This document shows positions 39,119 through 47,570 of a stretch of 64,000 nt of DNA, in pieces; within the stretch, counting starts at the first letter, position 1, and the number at the start of each line of letters is the position of its first letter. Origin of the DNA: Candidatus Aalborgicola danicus (GTDB lineage Bacteria; Pseudomonadota; Gammaproteobacteria; Burkholderiales; Burkholderiaceae_C); contig JADJBC010000012.1 of NCBI GenBank assembly GCA_016703945.1, positions 1 to 64,000 on the forward strand, given 5' to 3'. Made by a program: the position numbers and the translations under genes. The notes beneath the pieces are model-generated. The model was not told where the DNA came from. It did no database searches and worked only from the letters and a program-made list of their open reading frames with translations.

Positions 39119-42100
39119 ATGCATCTATGGTTCCAGCTGTTTTTGAATCGAAAACTGGCGCTCTGGCTGGCGACTGGTTTTCTTGCCCTGGCGAGCTTGC
39201 CGTCCATGGGCGCGACGCCCATGGTGTCGGCGGGCAGCGCCCACAACTGCGCAGTCCTCAGCAGCGGTGCGGTTCAGTGTTGGGGTTACAACTATTATGG
39301 CCAACTCGGCAACGGCTCGACGGTGAACAGTGCCCTGCCCGTCACCGCTGTTGGTGTCACCTCAGCGGTTGCCGTGGCGGCGGGTAGCAGCCACAGCTGT
39401 GCCGTTCTGAGTGGCGGTGGTGTGCAGTGCTGGGGACGCAATTTCAACGGCCAACTGGGCAATGGCACCACCACGGATAGCGCAACACCTGTTTCGGTCA
39501 CAGGAATCAACACCGCAATCTCGGTTTCCATGGGCAATGGCCACACGTGTGCAGTGCTGAGTAATGGCACCGTGCAATGCTGGGGTTTCAACGGGTCCGG
39601 GCAACTGGGCAATGGCACAACAACCGCTAGCTTGAGCCCGGTGGCGGCAACCGGTGTCAGCAACGCCGTTCTGGTCGCTGCGGGCGGTAGTCACTCGTGT
39701 GCCATGTTGAGCAGCGGCTCCCTCCGGTGCTGGGGGTCCAACAGCAGTGGGCAACTTGGAAACGCCACTTCAACATCCAGCTCGACTGCGGTGTCCACCA
39801 CTGGAATCAGCAGTGCAATCGGATTGTCGGCAGGTTCCAACCACACGTGCGCGGTTCTGAGCAGCGGTGCTGTGCAGTGTTGGGGTTTCAACATTTATGG
39901 CCAACTTGGAAGCGGCTCCACATCCACCAGTTCCAGCCCGGTGACTGCCATTGGCGTGACCAATGCCAAAGCCGTCAGTGCCGGCATCTATCACACCTGT
40001 GCAACCACAAACGCCGGGGCGGTGCAATGTTGGGGATACAACAGCAATGGACAGTTGGGTAATGGCACCGCAGTCAACAGTGCCACTGCCGTGACAGCAA
40101 CCAGTGTCAGCGGAGCAACCTCGGTCTCTGCCGGTAGCAGCCATACCTGCGCCGTATTGGGCACTGGAGCTGCCCAATGCTGGGGCTATAACAGTTATGG
40201 TCAGCTTGGTAACGGTGCGGTGTCCGGTGCTAGCAGCCCGTCGCCGGTGACGGGGATCAGCACGGCTAAACAAATTTCCGCTGGAGGCAGCCACTATTGC
40301 GCTGTGCTGGGCAGTGGTACTGTTCAATGTTGGGGCTACAACATGGACGGGCAGCTTGGCAACGGTGGAACCAGCAACAGCAGCAGTCCGGTCACAGTGA
40401 CGGGTATCAGCAATGCCACGGCGGTAACGTCGGGCTATTCGCATAACTGCGCCCTGCTATCAACGGGTACAGTGCAGTGTTGGGGCTACAACGGAAGTGG
40501 TCAGTTGGGTAACGGTCTAACGGTTGACAGTTATCGCCCGGTTACGGTCAGCGGCATCAGCAACGCCATAGCGATAGTTGCCGGACAAAACCACAGTTGT
40601 GCGGTGCTCAACGGCGGTACGGTGCAATGTTGGGGCTACAACGCGTTGGGCCAACTGGGCAATGGCGGTACAGCCACCAGTGTCACACCCGTCACGGTGG
40701 CCGGGGTTGCCAACGCCTCTGCGTTAGCGGCCGGGTATGGACACACCTGCGCATTGTTGACGACCGGGGCCGTGCAATGCTGGGGATACAACACCGATGG
40801 CCAACTCGGCAACGGCACCAATGTGAACAGCAACAACGCGGTATCGGCTACCGGTGTTGTGAGTGCCAAGTCCATCTCGGCCGGTTTTTCCCATACCTGC
40901 GCGGCGCTGACCTCGGGTACGGTTCAGTGTTGGGGTTACAACTTTTACGGGCAACTTGGCAACGGCAACACAACGAACAGCAATGTGCCGGTCAATGTAA
41001 CCGGCATTAACAGTGGCTCGGCTGTTGCGGTGGGGCAGCACAGTTGTGCCTTGCTCAGCGGTGGTACGGTTCAGTGTTGGTCCCACAACAGTTATGGCCA
41101 ACTTGGCAACGGCACCACCACCAACAGCCTGACACCCGTCGCGGTTACCAGCCTTGGCAACGCAAGCTCAATTGCGGTGAGCGGTGGAGGCACTTGTGCT
41201 GCACTCAGCAGCGGTGGAGTGTCGTGCTGGGGTGATGACTCCAATGGACAGTTGGGTTCCGGGCGGGCGTTCAATTACACGGCGGGTGCGGTCGTGAGTG
41301 CCAGCGGCCAAGGGGCATTGAATCTGTTTGCGCTTTCAACCCCCAGCAGTTTGTCCGTGTCCGGGCCTGCCACCCTTCAAAGCGCGGGGCGGGCCAATCT
41401 GACGGCAACTGGGCGCTTCACCGATGGCACCCTTCGCACCGTTACGCCGGTGTGGACCAGTTCAAATCCGGCTGTGGCAACGGTCAACGCAGCGGGTGTT
41501 TTGTCGGCAGGCTCTGTCACCACCGACACGGTTGTCACCCTGACCGCCACGTTCACCGACAACGGAGTCACGCTGCAGTCCAGCTTGCAGGTGACGATCA
41601 CCTCAACTCCTGCGGTGTTGTCCAGCGTGACGCTGGCCGGCGCCAGCAGTGTGCAATCCGGCGGTCAGATCCGATTGACGTTGAACGCCCTTTATGCAGA
41701 TGGCTCTACGCGTGCTGTTGCTGCAACCGGCTATACGTTTTCCAATCCCAGCCTTGGATCTGTCAACGCCAAAGGTGTCTTGACCGTGGCCTCCGTCAGC
41801 TCCGATACGACACTGACAGTGACAGCCGCATATTCCGAAGCAGGCGTCTCCAAGTCCGCTAGCTTGTCGGTCAACATATCGGCGACGCCGGCGGTGCTTT
41901 CTCGACTGACTTTGATCGGTGCACGCGGAACACTGGCGTCGGGTCAGACGCTCAGCCTGTCTGCCGAGGGAGTTTATGTCGACGGATCGCGCAAATCTGT
42001 GTCGGCATCTTGGCAAGCAACCGGCACTGCGGCAACCATCTCCACTACCGGTGTCTTGACAGCCAAGACAGTGACAGAGGAAACGCCAAGTATTGTCACC

Positions 42101-42604
42101 GCTACCTACACCGAGGCCGGTGTAACGGTCAGTGCGCAGTACCAGGTGATCGTTCAGGCGACCGAAATCTCTACCCCGGTGCAGGCAGAGGTGGAAACAA
42201 CCGGAACACGCTCAGACTTTGGTCTCTCGGTATGGACCAGCTTGTCGCCCACGACAGGCGCCATGGCACCCGGCAGTAACGCTCGTCTCAAGAACGGTTT
42301 CCAGGTGGCGGCCACTTCGCCTGTTTCATACAAATTGTTTGTTGTCGCCGTCATTCCTGGTGGGGGCATCTTGCCGAACACGACGATTTTTATGCTGAAC
42401 CGCAACAGCGAATGGCAGTTTGCAGGATTCCCCATCGCCGAATACCTTGCCGGTGTTGCAGACAACAGCTTCCAACTGGTGCAGATTTTTGACCACCTGG
42501 ATGCCAGCCTGATATCGGGCACAAAAATCTACATTGGCTACGGCATCACCGACATGGAGATGCTGGAGTCTGGGCGGTTCAAGATGGTCTATCAGGTGCA
42601 ATAA
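39119..42604 (+). CDS. Giant secreted RCC1-repeat / BIg2 protein
   Basis: This 1161-aa protein starts at ATG 39119 (GGAG 7 nt upstream; ATG 39086 would add 11 residues). The signal peptide has the core LALWLATGFLALASLPSMGA. It continues with 14 tandem RCC1-type blades of about 51 residues (CAVLSSGAVQCWGYN-YGQLGNGT), up to about residue 720. Three bacterial Ig-like group 2 domains follow (about 740-1030: TATGRFTDGTLRTVTPVWTS; LNALYADGSTRAV; SAEGVYVDGSRKSV). A unique C-terminal domain of about 110 residues begins SDFGLSVWTSLSPTTG. Most blades keep two cysteines ten apart (CAVLSSG--QCWG), suggesting disulfide-locked blades outside the cell. No anchor is evident. Function unknown; two seven-bladed propellers are likely. 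Confidence 0.92.
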   Translation: MHLWFQLFLNRKLALWLATGFLALASLPSMGATPMVSAGSAHNCAVLSSGAVQCWGYNYYGQLGNGSTVNSALPVTAVGVTSAVAVAAGSSHSCAVLSGGGVQCWGRNFNGQLGNGTTTDSATPVSVTGINTAISVSMGNGHTCAVLSNGTVQCWGFNGSGQLGNGTTTASLSPVAATGVSNAVLVAAGGSHSCAMLSSGSLRCWGSNSSGQLGNATSTSSSTAVSTTGISSAIGLSAGSNHTCAVLSSGAVQCWGFNIYGQLGSGSTSTSSSPVTAIGVTNAKAVSAGIYHTCATTNAGAVQCWGYNSNGQLGNGTAVNSATAVTATSVSGATSVSAGSSHTCAVLGTGAAQCWGYNSYGQLGNGAVSGASSPSPVTGISTAKQISAGGSHYCAVLGSGTVQCWGYNMDGQLGNGGTSNSSSPVTVTGISNATAVTSGYSHNCALLSTGTVQCWGYNGSGQLGNGLTVDSYRPVTVSGISNAIAIVAGQNHSCAVLNGGTVQCWGYNALGQLGNGGTATSVTPVTVAGVANASALAAGYGHTCALLTTGAVQCWGYNTDGQLGNGTNVNSNNAVSATGVVSAKSISAGFSHTCAALTSGTVQCWGYNFYGQLGNGNTTNSNVPVNVTGINSGSAVAVGQHSCALLSGGTVQCWSHNSYGQLGNGTTTNSLTPVAVTSLGNASSIAVSGGGTCAALSSGGVSCWGDDSNGQLGSGRAFNYTAGAVVSASGQGALNLFALSTPSSLSVSGPATLQSAGRANLTATGRFTDGTLRTVTPVWTSSNPAVATVNAAGVLSAGSVTTDTVVTLTATFTDNGVTLQSSLQVTITSTPAVLSSVTLAGASSVQSGGQIRLTLNALYADGSTRAVAATGYTFSNPSLGSVNAKGVLTVASVSSDTTLTVTAAYSEAGVSKSASLSVNISATPAVLSRLTLIGARGTLASGQTLSLSAEGVYVDGSRKSVSASWQATGTAATISTTGVLTAKTVTEETPSIVTATYTEAGVTVSAQYQVIVQATEISTPVQAEVETTGTRSDFGLSVWTSLSPTTGAMAPGSNARLKNGFQVAATSPVSYKLFVVAVIPGGGILPNTTIFMLNRNSEWQFAGFPIAEYLAGVADNSFQLVQIFDHLDASLISGTKIYIGYGITDMEMLESGRFKMVYQVQ
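39233..41270 (+). repeat. 14 tandem 150-bp class coding repeats
   Basis: The blade units of the RCC1 protein recur about every 150 bp, with the nearly invariant TGCTGGGG / GGCCAACT-GG-AA(C)GG cores (for example 39277, 39427, 39578). The repeats are divergent enough to be ancient, but still offer homology for unequal crossing-over. Confidence 0.85.
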
Positions 42605-42607
42605 CGC

Positions 42608-43639
42608 TCAAATGACCGACTGGCGGGTGACGCCCCGCCGCCCCAGGTAACGCTTGAGTTTGAGCAAGGCCTCGTTTTGCACCTGGCGCACCCGTTCACG
42701 GGTCAGACCCAGGCGCAGACTTAGCGTATCCAGAGTCTCCGGCTCGTGGTTATGCAGGCCGAAGCGGCCCTCCAGCACCTCACGCTCACGGGGCGTGAGT
42801 GTGGATATCCATTCCTCCAGCAACAACTCCACTTCATGCGACAAGGTCACATCCTCGGGTGCCACAGCCATTTCATCCACCAACCCATCGCCCAGCGTCT
42901 GGTCACCGTCACTACGGTCCAGCGCGGCGTCGAGTGAGCGCGGCGCCTCGGCCATCGACAACAAATCGGCCACATGGCTGGTCTCATGACCCAGCAACGC
43001 GGCTATGTCTTCCACCCGAATGCCTTCGGGTCGCTTGGCAACCAGTTCGGCATCGTTTTCCAGCATGCGCCGGGCCCGAAGCACATGTTGCAGTTCACGC
43101 ACCACGTTCACCGGCAGGCGCACCGCACGGCCCTGGTACATCAAGGCGCGATCCACCGACTGGCGGATCCACCAGGTAGCATAGGTTGAAAAACGAAAGC
43201 CCCGTTCGGGCTCGAACTTGTCGATCGCGTGCATCAGGCCCAGATTGCCTTCCTCAATCAGATCGGCCACGGGTACACCGCGCCCCATATAACCTTTGGC
43301 GATGCTGACCACCAGCCGCAGGTTGTGCTCGATCATGCTTTGCCGTGCCGCAAAGTCGCCAGCCCGCGCCCGAACCGCGGTCTCAAACTCCTGTTCGGCA
43401 GTGAACAGCTCCGTGCGACGTACACCGCGCAAATACAAGGCAAGTGCGTCGAGGGATTCGTCAGCGCTGGCGTCAACCGGTTCCGCCTCGGGAACCGCCA
43501 ACGCCTGTTTCGCTATTGAATATATAGCAACTGGATCAACAAGGACGGGGACTTTAAGGTCTTTTTCTTGGATGGATTGACCCGGGAGCCACGGTTTCGC
43601 AGCAACGCTGTCAAAACCTTTGGCTCGGGTCTTTCGCAT
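42608..43639 (-). CDS. rpoS: Stationary-phase sigma factor RpoS
   Basis: This 343-aa sigma-70 group 2 factor has region 1.2 (DALALYLRGVRRTELFTAEQE), region 2 (NLRLVVSIAKGYMGRGVPVADLIEEGNLGLMHAIDKFEPERGFRFSTYATWWIRQSVDRALM), region 3 (RLPVNVVRELQHVLRA) and region 4 (LTPREREVLEGRFGLHNHEPETLDTLSLRLGLTRERVRQVQNEALLKLKRYL). It is the last gene of surE-pcm-nlpD-rpoS. The N-terminal variable part includes VPVLVDPVAIYSIAKQAL, which overlaps a degenerate interspersed repeat. Its stop lies 3 nt from the stop of the converging RCC1 gene, with no room for a terminator. Confidence 0.97.
   Translation of the reverse strand: MRKTRAKGFDSVAAKPWLPGQSIQEKDLKVPVLVDPVAIYSIAKQALAVPEAEPVDASADESLDALALYLRGVRRTELFTAEQEFETAVRARAGDFAARQSMIEHNLRLVVSIAKGYMGRGVPVADLIEEGNLGLMHAIDKFEPERGFRFSTYATWWIRQSVDRALMYQGRAVRLPVNVVRELQHVLRARRMLENDAELVAKRPEGIRVEDIAALLGHETSHVADLLSMAEAPRSLDAALDRSDGDQTLGDGLVDEMAVAPEDVTLSHEVELLLEEWISTLTPREREVLEGRFGLHNHEPETLDTLSLRLGLTRERVRQVQNEALLKLKRYLGRRGVTRQSVI
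43510..43562 (+). repeat. Degenerate interspersed repeat in the 5' part of rpoS
   Basis: GCTATTGAATATATAGC, 18 nt, then GGGGACTTTAAGGTC. Spacing fits the consensus, but the second block is poorly matched. It encodes part of the RpoS region upstream of 1.2. Confidence 0.35.
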
Positions 43640-43654
43640 AACCTTGTTCTGCGA

Positions 43655-44560
43655 CTAGCGGGCTGGCAGGTACTTGGCCGGATCAACAGGCTTGCCTTGG
43701 CGGCGGACCTCAAAATGCAATTTGACGCGGTCAGCGTCACTATTGCCCATTTCTGCAATTTTCTGCCCCTTCTTGACTGACTGGTCTTCCTTGACCAACA
43801 GAGATTGGTTGTGGGCGTAGGCCGTCAGGTAGACATTGTTGTGTTTCAGGATGATCAGGTTGCCATAACCACGCAGGCCAGCGCCGGCATACACCACTTT
43901 GCCATCGGCAGACGCCAGAACCGGCTCGCCGGCCGTGCCGCCAATGTCCAGCCCTTTGTTTTTGGCTTCGTCAAATCCGGCGAGCACCGGGCCATTGCCT
44001 GGCCAGATCCAGCCCATATCGTCTTCCGCAGCCAGCGTTGGCGAGTTGGGGGCCGACGTCGTGGGGGCAGCGGGTGCCACAACCGGAGCCGCTGTGCTGC
44101 CGGCTTGAGCGGATGATGTTGCGGTTTGCGGGGTCGGCGCAGACACTGGTTTGGCAGGCCCTGCAGCGATGGCCGTTGCGGTCACGCTGCCAGACGCGAC
44201 CGGATTGGTCACGGCGACCGTCTCGCCAACCGGTGGTGACACACGCAATACCTGCCCGATTTCAATTCGATTGGGGTTCTCCAAATTATTCCAGCGGGCA
44301 ATGTCCTTGTGGCTCTGGCCAGTCTCCAGACCAATACCGATCAGTGTGTCTTTGGGTTTGACGGTATAAAAAGCAGACTTTCCTGGGGCCTCAACCACAA
44401 CCGGTGGCTTCGTCCACTCGGAACGACTCTCAACATCCACTTTGGCCAGGGATATGCCGCGGTCTTCCACAGGCGCACGGTTCAGCGGTTTGGAGCCGCA
44501 GGCCGTCAACGCCAACAAGGCAATCCCAGACAAGCACCAAGCACGAAAAAAACCGGTCAT
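43655..44560 (-). CDS. nlpD: NlpD-type lipoprotein (LysM + M23 domain)
   Basis: From ATG 44560 (AAGGAAG upstream) this is a 301-aa lipoprotein with lipobox LLALTACGS. A LysM domain (YTVKPKDTLIGIGLETGQSHKDIARWNNLENPNRIEIGQVLRV) precedes an Ala/Pro/Thr-rich linker and a C-terminal LytM/M23 domain (GLDIGGTAGEPVLASADGKVVYAGAGLRGYGNLIILKHNNVYLTAYAHN). The zinc-site histidine expected in the first M23 motif is not evident (KNKGLDIGG instead of HxGxD), so it is probably a non-catalytic amidase activator like E. coli NlpD. In E. coli a main rpoS promoter lies inside nlpD; the same is likely here. Confidence 0.94.
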   Translation of the reverse strand: MTGFFRAWCLSGIALLALTACGSKPLNRAPVEDRGISLAKVDVESRSEWTKPPVVVEAPGKSAFYTVKPKDTLIGIGLETGQSHKDIARWNNLENPNRIEIGQVLRVSPPVGETVAVTNPVASGSVTATAIAAGPAKPVSAPTPQTATSSAQAGSTAAPVVAPAAPTTSAPNSPTLAAEDDMGWIWPGNGPVLAGFDEAKNKGLDIGGTAGEPVLASADGKVVYAGAGLRGYGNLIILKHNNVYLTAYAHNQSLLVKEDQSVKKGQKIAEMGNSDADRVKLHFEVRRQGKPVDPAKYLPAR

Positions 44561-44571
44561 AAACACTTCCT

Positions 44572-45405
44572 TCATCCAATGCCTGATTTTAGAGGGACAA
44601 AATGCACCGCCTCCAAAAGACTCTGGCGCACGCCGTGTGGTGTTTTGTCCAGCACCAGCAGCGCCTGCGCGCCGGATGCGCCCGCGGTCACTACCGGGGC
44701 TACCAGCCGACCGCCCACTGCCAATTGGTCAACCCAGGCCTGCGGCACGGCCTCGCCACCCGCAGCGGCAATGATCCCGGCATAGGGCGCGCCTTTGACG
44801 TAACCCGCCATGCCGTCACCAAACAGCAAATGCAGGTTCGCCAGTCGCAGATGGCGCAGGTTGTCGCGCGCCTTGTCGTGCAGGCCGCGCAGGCGTTCGA
44901 TGCTGTAGACCTCGGTTGCCAGCAGGCTCAGCACCGCGGCCTGGTAGCCGCAGCCGGTGCCAATCTCCAGCACCCGGCCAAGCTTGCCCGGGTTGCCCAA
45001 CTGCCCTTTCAGCAGCAGCTCCAGCATGCGCGAGACCACGCCCGGCTTGGAAATGGTCTGGCCCAGACCAATGGGCAGGCTGGTGTCTTCATAGGCTTGG
45101 TTCACCAGCGCACTGTCCACAAAACGGTGGCGTTCGATGGTCCCCATGGCGCCCAGCACCTGGGCGTCGGTGATGCCTTGACCGGCGAGCTTTTGCACCA
45201 TGCGGTTGCGCACGGCGCTGGAGTCCATGCCGTGGCCCGGTGGCGGAGCAGGCCGTAGCGTTGGTCTTTTCTGCACGCTGCTGGCTGCGGTTGCGTTGGG
45301 TGCCACAGTCTTGGCCGGCGTCGCCACCGGCTTGCCAACGGTATTGGGCCGGTTCTTGGCCAGTGTGGTGTCCAGCCGGGCGGGAAAGGACGGCCGCTGC
45401 TTCAT
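44572..45405 (-). CDS. pcm: Protein-L-isoaspartate O-methyltransferase
   Basis: From ATG 45405 this is a 277-aa protein; the start is fixed by an ATGA overlap with the surE stop (45402-45405). About 60 N-terminal residues are a basic, Pro/Thr/Ala-rich extension not found in E. coli Pcm. The enzyme follows: RNRMVQKLAGQGITDAQVLGAMGTIERHRFVDSAL, AYEDTSLPIGLGQTISKPGVVSRMLELL, and the SAM motif VLEIGTGCGYQAAVLSLLA. It repairs isoaspartyl residues in aged proteins, fitting its place in the stationary-phase surE-pcm-nlpD-rpoS operon. Confidence 0.96.
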   Translation of the reverse strand: MKQRPSFPARLDTTLAKNRPNTVGKPVATPAKTVAPNATAASSVQKRPTLRPAPPPGHGMDSSAVRNRMVQKLAGQGITDAQVLGAMGTIERHRFVDSALVNQAYEDTSLPIGLGQTISKPGVVSRMLELLLKGQLGNPGKLGRVLEIGTGCGYQAAVLSLLATEVYSIERLRGLHDKARDNLRHLRLANLHLLFGDGMAGYVKGAPYAGIIAAAGGEAVPQAWVDQLAVGGRLVAPVVTAGASGAQALLVLDKTPHGVRQSLLEAVHFVPLKSGIG

Positions 45406-46181
45406 GGGGTGGCGGGTTGCTGGGCGGCGGACAGGCGGGACACGCTTTGCGCCCAGTAGCGCAGGTTGTCGTGGTCGGTCAGGTCCACCTTCAGAGGTGT
45501 CAGCGCCACATGGCCCTGGGCCGTGGCATGGAAGTCGGTCCCATCGGCGTCGTCTTTGACCGGTCCTGCGGCGCCAATCCAGTACATGGTTTCGCCCCGT
45601 GGATTGATCTGCTGGATCACCTTTTCGGCGGCATGACGTCGGCCCAGGCGGCACAGCTTGGTGCTGCCGATCTGCTCAAACGGCAGGTTGGGTATATTCA
45701 CATTCAGCAAAAAGGGCGCATGGCCAATCAATTGCTGCTGGTGCATGGACTCCACCAGCTCACGCACCTTGCGTGTGGCGCTGTCCAGGTGGTGCCAGTC
45801 GCGCTCGACTTGCGAGAACGCAATAGCGGGAATGCCGAACAGATAACCTTCCATCGCCGCGCCGACGGTGCCGGAGTAAATGGTGTCGTCCCCCATATTG
45901 GCGCCGTTGTTGATGCCGGACACCACCAGATCGGGTCGGTAGTCCAGCAGACCGGACAAGGCTATGTGTACGCAGTCGGCCGGCGTTCCATTCACATAGC
46001 GAAAGCCGTTGTTGGCGCGGTACACATACAGCGGCGAATGCAGCGTGAGGGCATTGGACTTGGCGCTGTTGTTCTGCTCGGGGGCAATGACCTCCACGTC
46101 GGCCACATCCTTCAAGGCCTCGTATAGTGCCATCAGTCCGGGCGCCTGGTAACCGTCGTCATTGGAAATGAGAATTTTCAT
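45402..46181 (-). CDS. surE: 5'/3'-nucleotidase SurE
   Basis: From ATG 46181 this is a 259-aa metal-dependent phosphatase. It has MKILISNDDGYQAPGLMALYEAL (metal-binding Asp pair), APEQNNSAKSNALTL, VVSGINNGANMGDDTIYSGTVGAAMEG and LLNVNIPNLP. It removes phosphate from nucleoside monophosphates under stress. It heads the surE-pcm-nlpD-rpoS operon and is divergent from the quinone-oxidoreductase-like gene. Confidence 0.97.
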   Translation of the reverse strand: MKILISNDDGYQAPGLMALYEALKDVADVEVIAPEQNNSAKSNALTLHSPLYVYRANNGFRYVNGTPADCVHIALSGLLDYRPDLVVSGINNGANMGDDTIYSGTVGAAMEGYLFGIPAIAFSQVERDWHHLDSATRKVRELVESMHQQQLIGHAPFLLNVNIPNLPFEQIGSTKLCRLGRRHAAEKVIQQINPRGETMYWIGAAGPVKDDADGTDFHATAQGHVALTPLKVDLTDHDNLRYWAQSVSRLSAAQQPATP

Positions 46182-46314
46182 GGTTATGTGGGGGATAGAC
46201 AGGCCATTGTAGGGGTGAGGGTTCAACCCGTTCGACGATGTGGGCGGGTCGCACGTGAGACATTTTTGCCACCGGTCAAGCCCTATGATCCGCCCACTAT
46301 TTTTGGAGACTCCC

Positions 46315-47289
46315 ATGCACGCCTGGCTTTGCGAAAACCCAACTGGTATCGACGCCCTGAACTGGAAAGAGCTGCCCACCCCCAGCCCGAAGGCCGGTGA
46401 GGTGCTGATCGAAATCAAGGCCGCCAGCCTGAATTTCCCCGACATCCTGATCGTGCAGAACAAGTACCAGATGAAGCCCGCCCTGCCCTTTGTGCCGGGC
46501 TCGGAATACGCCGGCATCGTGCAGGCGGTGGGCGAAGGCGTCACGCATTTGAAAGTGGGCCAGGCCGTGGCCTGCCTCAGCGGCACCGGCGGCTTTGGCA
46601 CCCACACGCTGGCCCCCGCCGCGCTGTGCATGCCGCTGCCACCGGGATTCCCGATGGTGGACGCCGCTGCCTTCATCATGATCTACGCCACCTCACACCA
46701 CGCACTGGTGGACCGCGCCCAGTTGAAGGCAGGCGAGGCCGTGCTGGTGCTGGGTGCTGCCGGTGGTGTCGGCACCTCGGCCATCCAGATTGCCAAGGCC
46801 ATGGGTGCCAAGGTCATTGCTGCGGCCTCTACCGATGAAAAGTGCGCGCTGTGCAAAAAGATTGGCGCGGATGAGACCATCAACTACACCACCACCAACC
46901 TGCGCGACGCCCTCAAGGAACTCACCGGCGGCAAAGGCCCCGACGTGATCTACGACCCGGTGGGTGGCGACTTTGCTGAGCCTGCCTTCCGCTCCATCGC
47001 CTGGCGCGGCCGCTACCTGGTGGTGGGCTTTGCGTCTGGCCCCATTCCCGCCCTGCCCTTCAACTTGGCGCTGCTCAAGGGCGCATCCATCGTCGGCGTG
47101 TTCTGGGGCGACTTCGCCAAGCGCGAACCCAAGGCCAATGCCGCAATGATGGGCGAACTGGCCCAGTGGTATGGCCAGGGCAAGATCAAGCCGGTCATCG
47201 ACCGCACCATGCCCATGGCCGAACTCAAGGCCGCCTACGCCCACATGGGTTCGCGCGGGGTGATGGGCAAGCTGGTGATGGTGAACTAG
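46315..47289 (+). CDS. NADPH:quinone oxidoreductase-like zinc-free alcohol dehydrogenase family protein
   Basis: This 324-aa medium-chain dehydrogenase/reductase starts at ATG 46315 (TTTGGAG upstream). It has the N-terminal GroES-like fold (GEVLIEIKAASLNFPDILIVQNKYQMKPALPFVPGSEYAG), the nucleotide-binding VLVLGAAGGVGTSAIQIAKAMGAKVIAAAST, and YDPVGGDFAEPAFRSIAWRGRYLVVGFASG. No zinc-binding cysteine cluster is present, as in the quinone oxidoreductase (QorA) branch. The substrate is unknown. Confidence 0.92.
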   Translation: MHAWLCENPTGIDALNWKELPTPSPKAGEVLIEIKAASLNFPDILIVQNKYQMKPALPFVPGSEYAGIVQAVGEGVTHLKVGQAVACLSGTGGFGTHTLAPAALCMPLPPGFPMVDAAAFIMIYATSHHALVDRAQLKAGEAVLVLGAAGGVGTSAIQIAKAMGAKVIAAASTDEKCALCKKIGADETINYTTTNLRDALKELTGGKGPDVIYDPVGGDFAEPAFRSIAWRGRYLVVGFASGPIPALPFNLALLKGASIVGVFWGDFAKREPKANAAMMGELAQWYGQGKIKPVIDRTMPMAELKAAYAHMGSRGVMGKLVMVN

Positions 47290-47501
47290 CCACCATTCGG
47301 TTGCCCCCTTGCATTTTTTCAAGCTTTGCCTATAGTTGGCTTAATGCGGGGGTCGTTGCAATGCAATGGGTCTCAGTAGAGTTTTTCGAGAAAGGTGGCC
47401 TCCTATAGACAAGCACCAAACCCACTCCAACCCTCCACCGGCGCTACTTCGCCCGGTTTACGTTACGGTATCGTGACGACAAGCGCTGCAGCAAAGCGGC
47501 A

Positions 47502-47541
47502 AAAATGCAAGCCCTGCGTTCTTCGCAGGGTTTCGCATTTC
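47502..47541 (+). promoter_or_regulatory. Stable hairpin upstream of the formate dehydrogenase genes
   Basis: AAATGC-AAGCCCTGCG pairs with CGCAGGGTTTCGCATTT around TTCTT, 30 nt before the fdsGB start. It lacks a proper T run, so it may be a weak terminator for the upstream gene or a leader structure. The 280-nt gap from 47290 shows nothing else I can identify. Confidence 0.5.
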
Positions 47542-47570
47542 TGGGGGTTTGCAATGGGTATGCTATTGCA

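Noticed and set aside
39233..41270. Tandem 150-bp units as a CRISPR-like array
   Set aside because: The repeats are coding RCC1 blades in one long frame, not short identical repeats with spacers.
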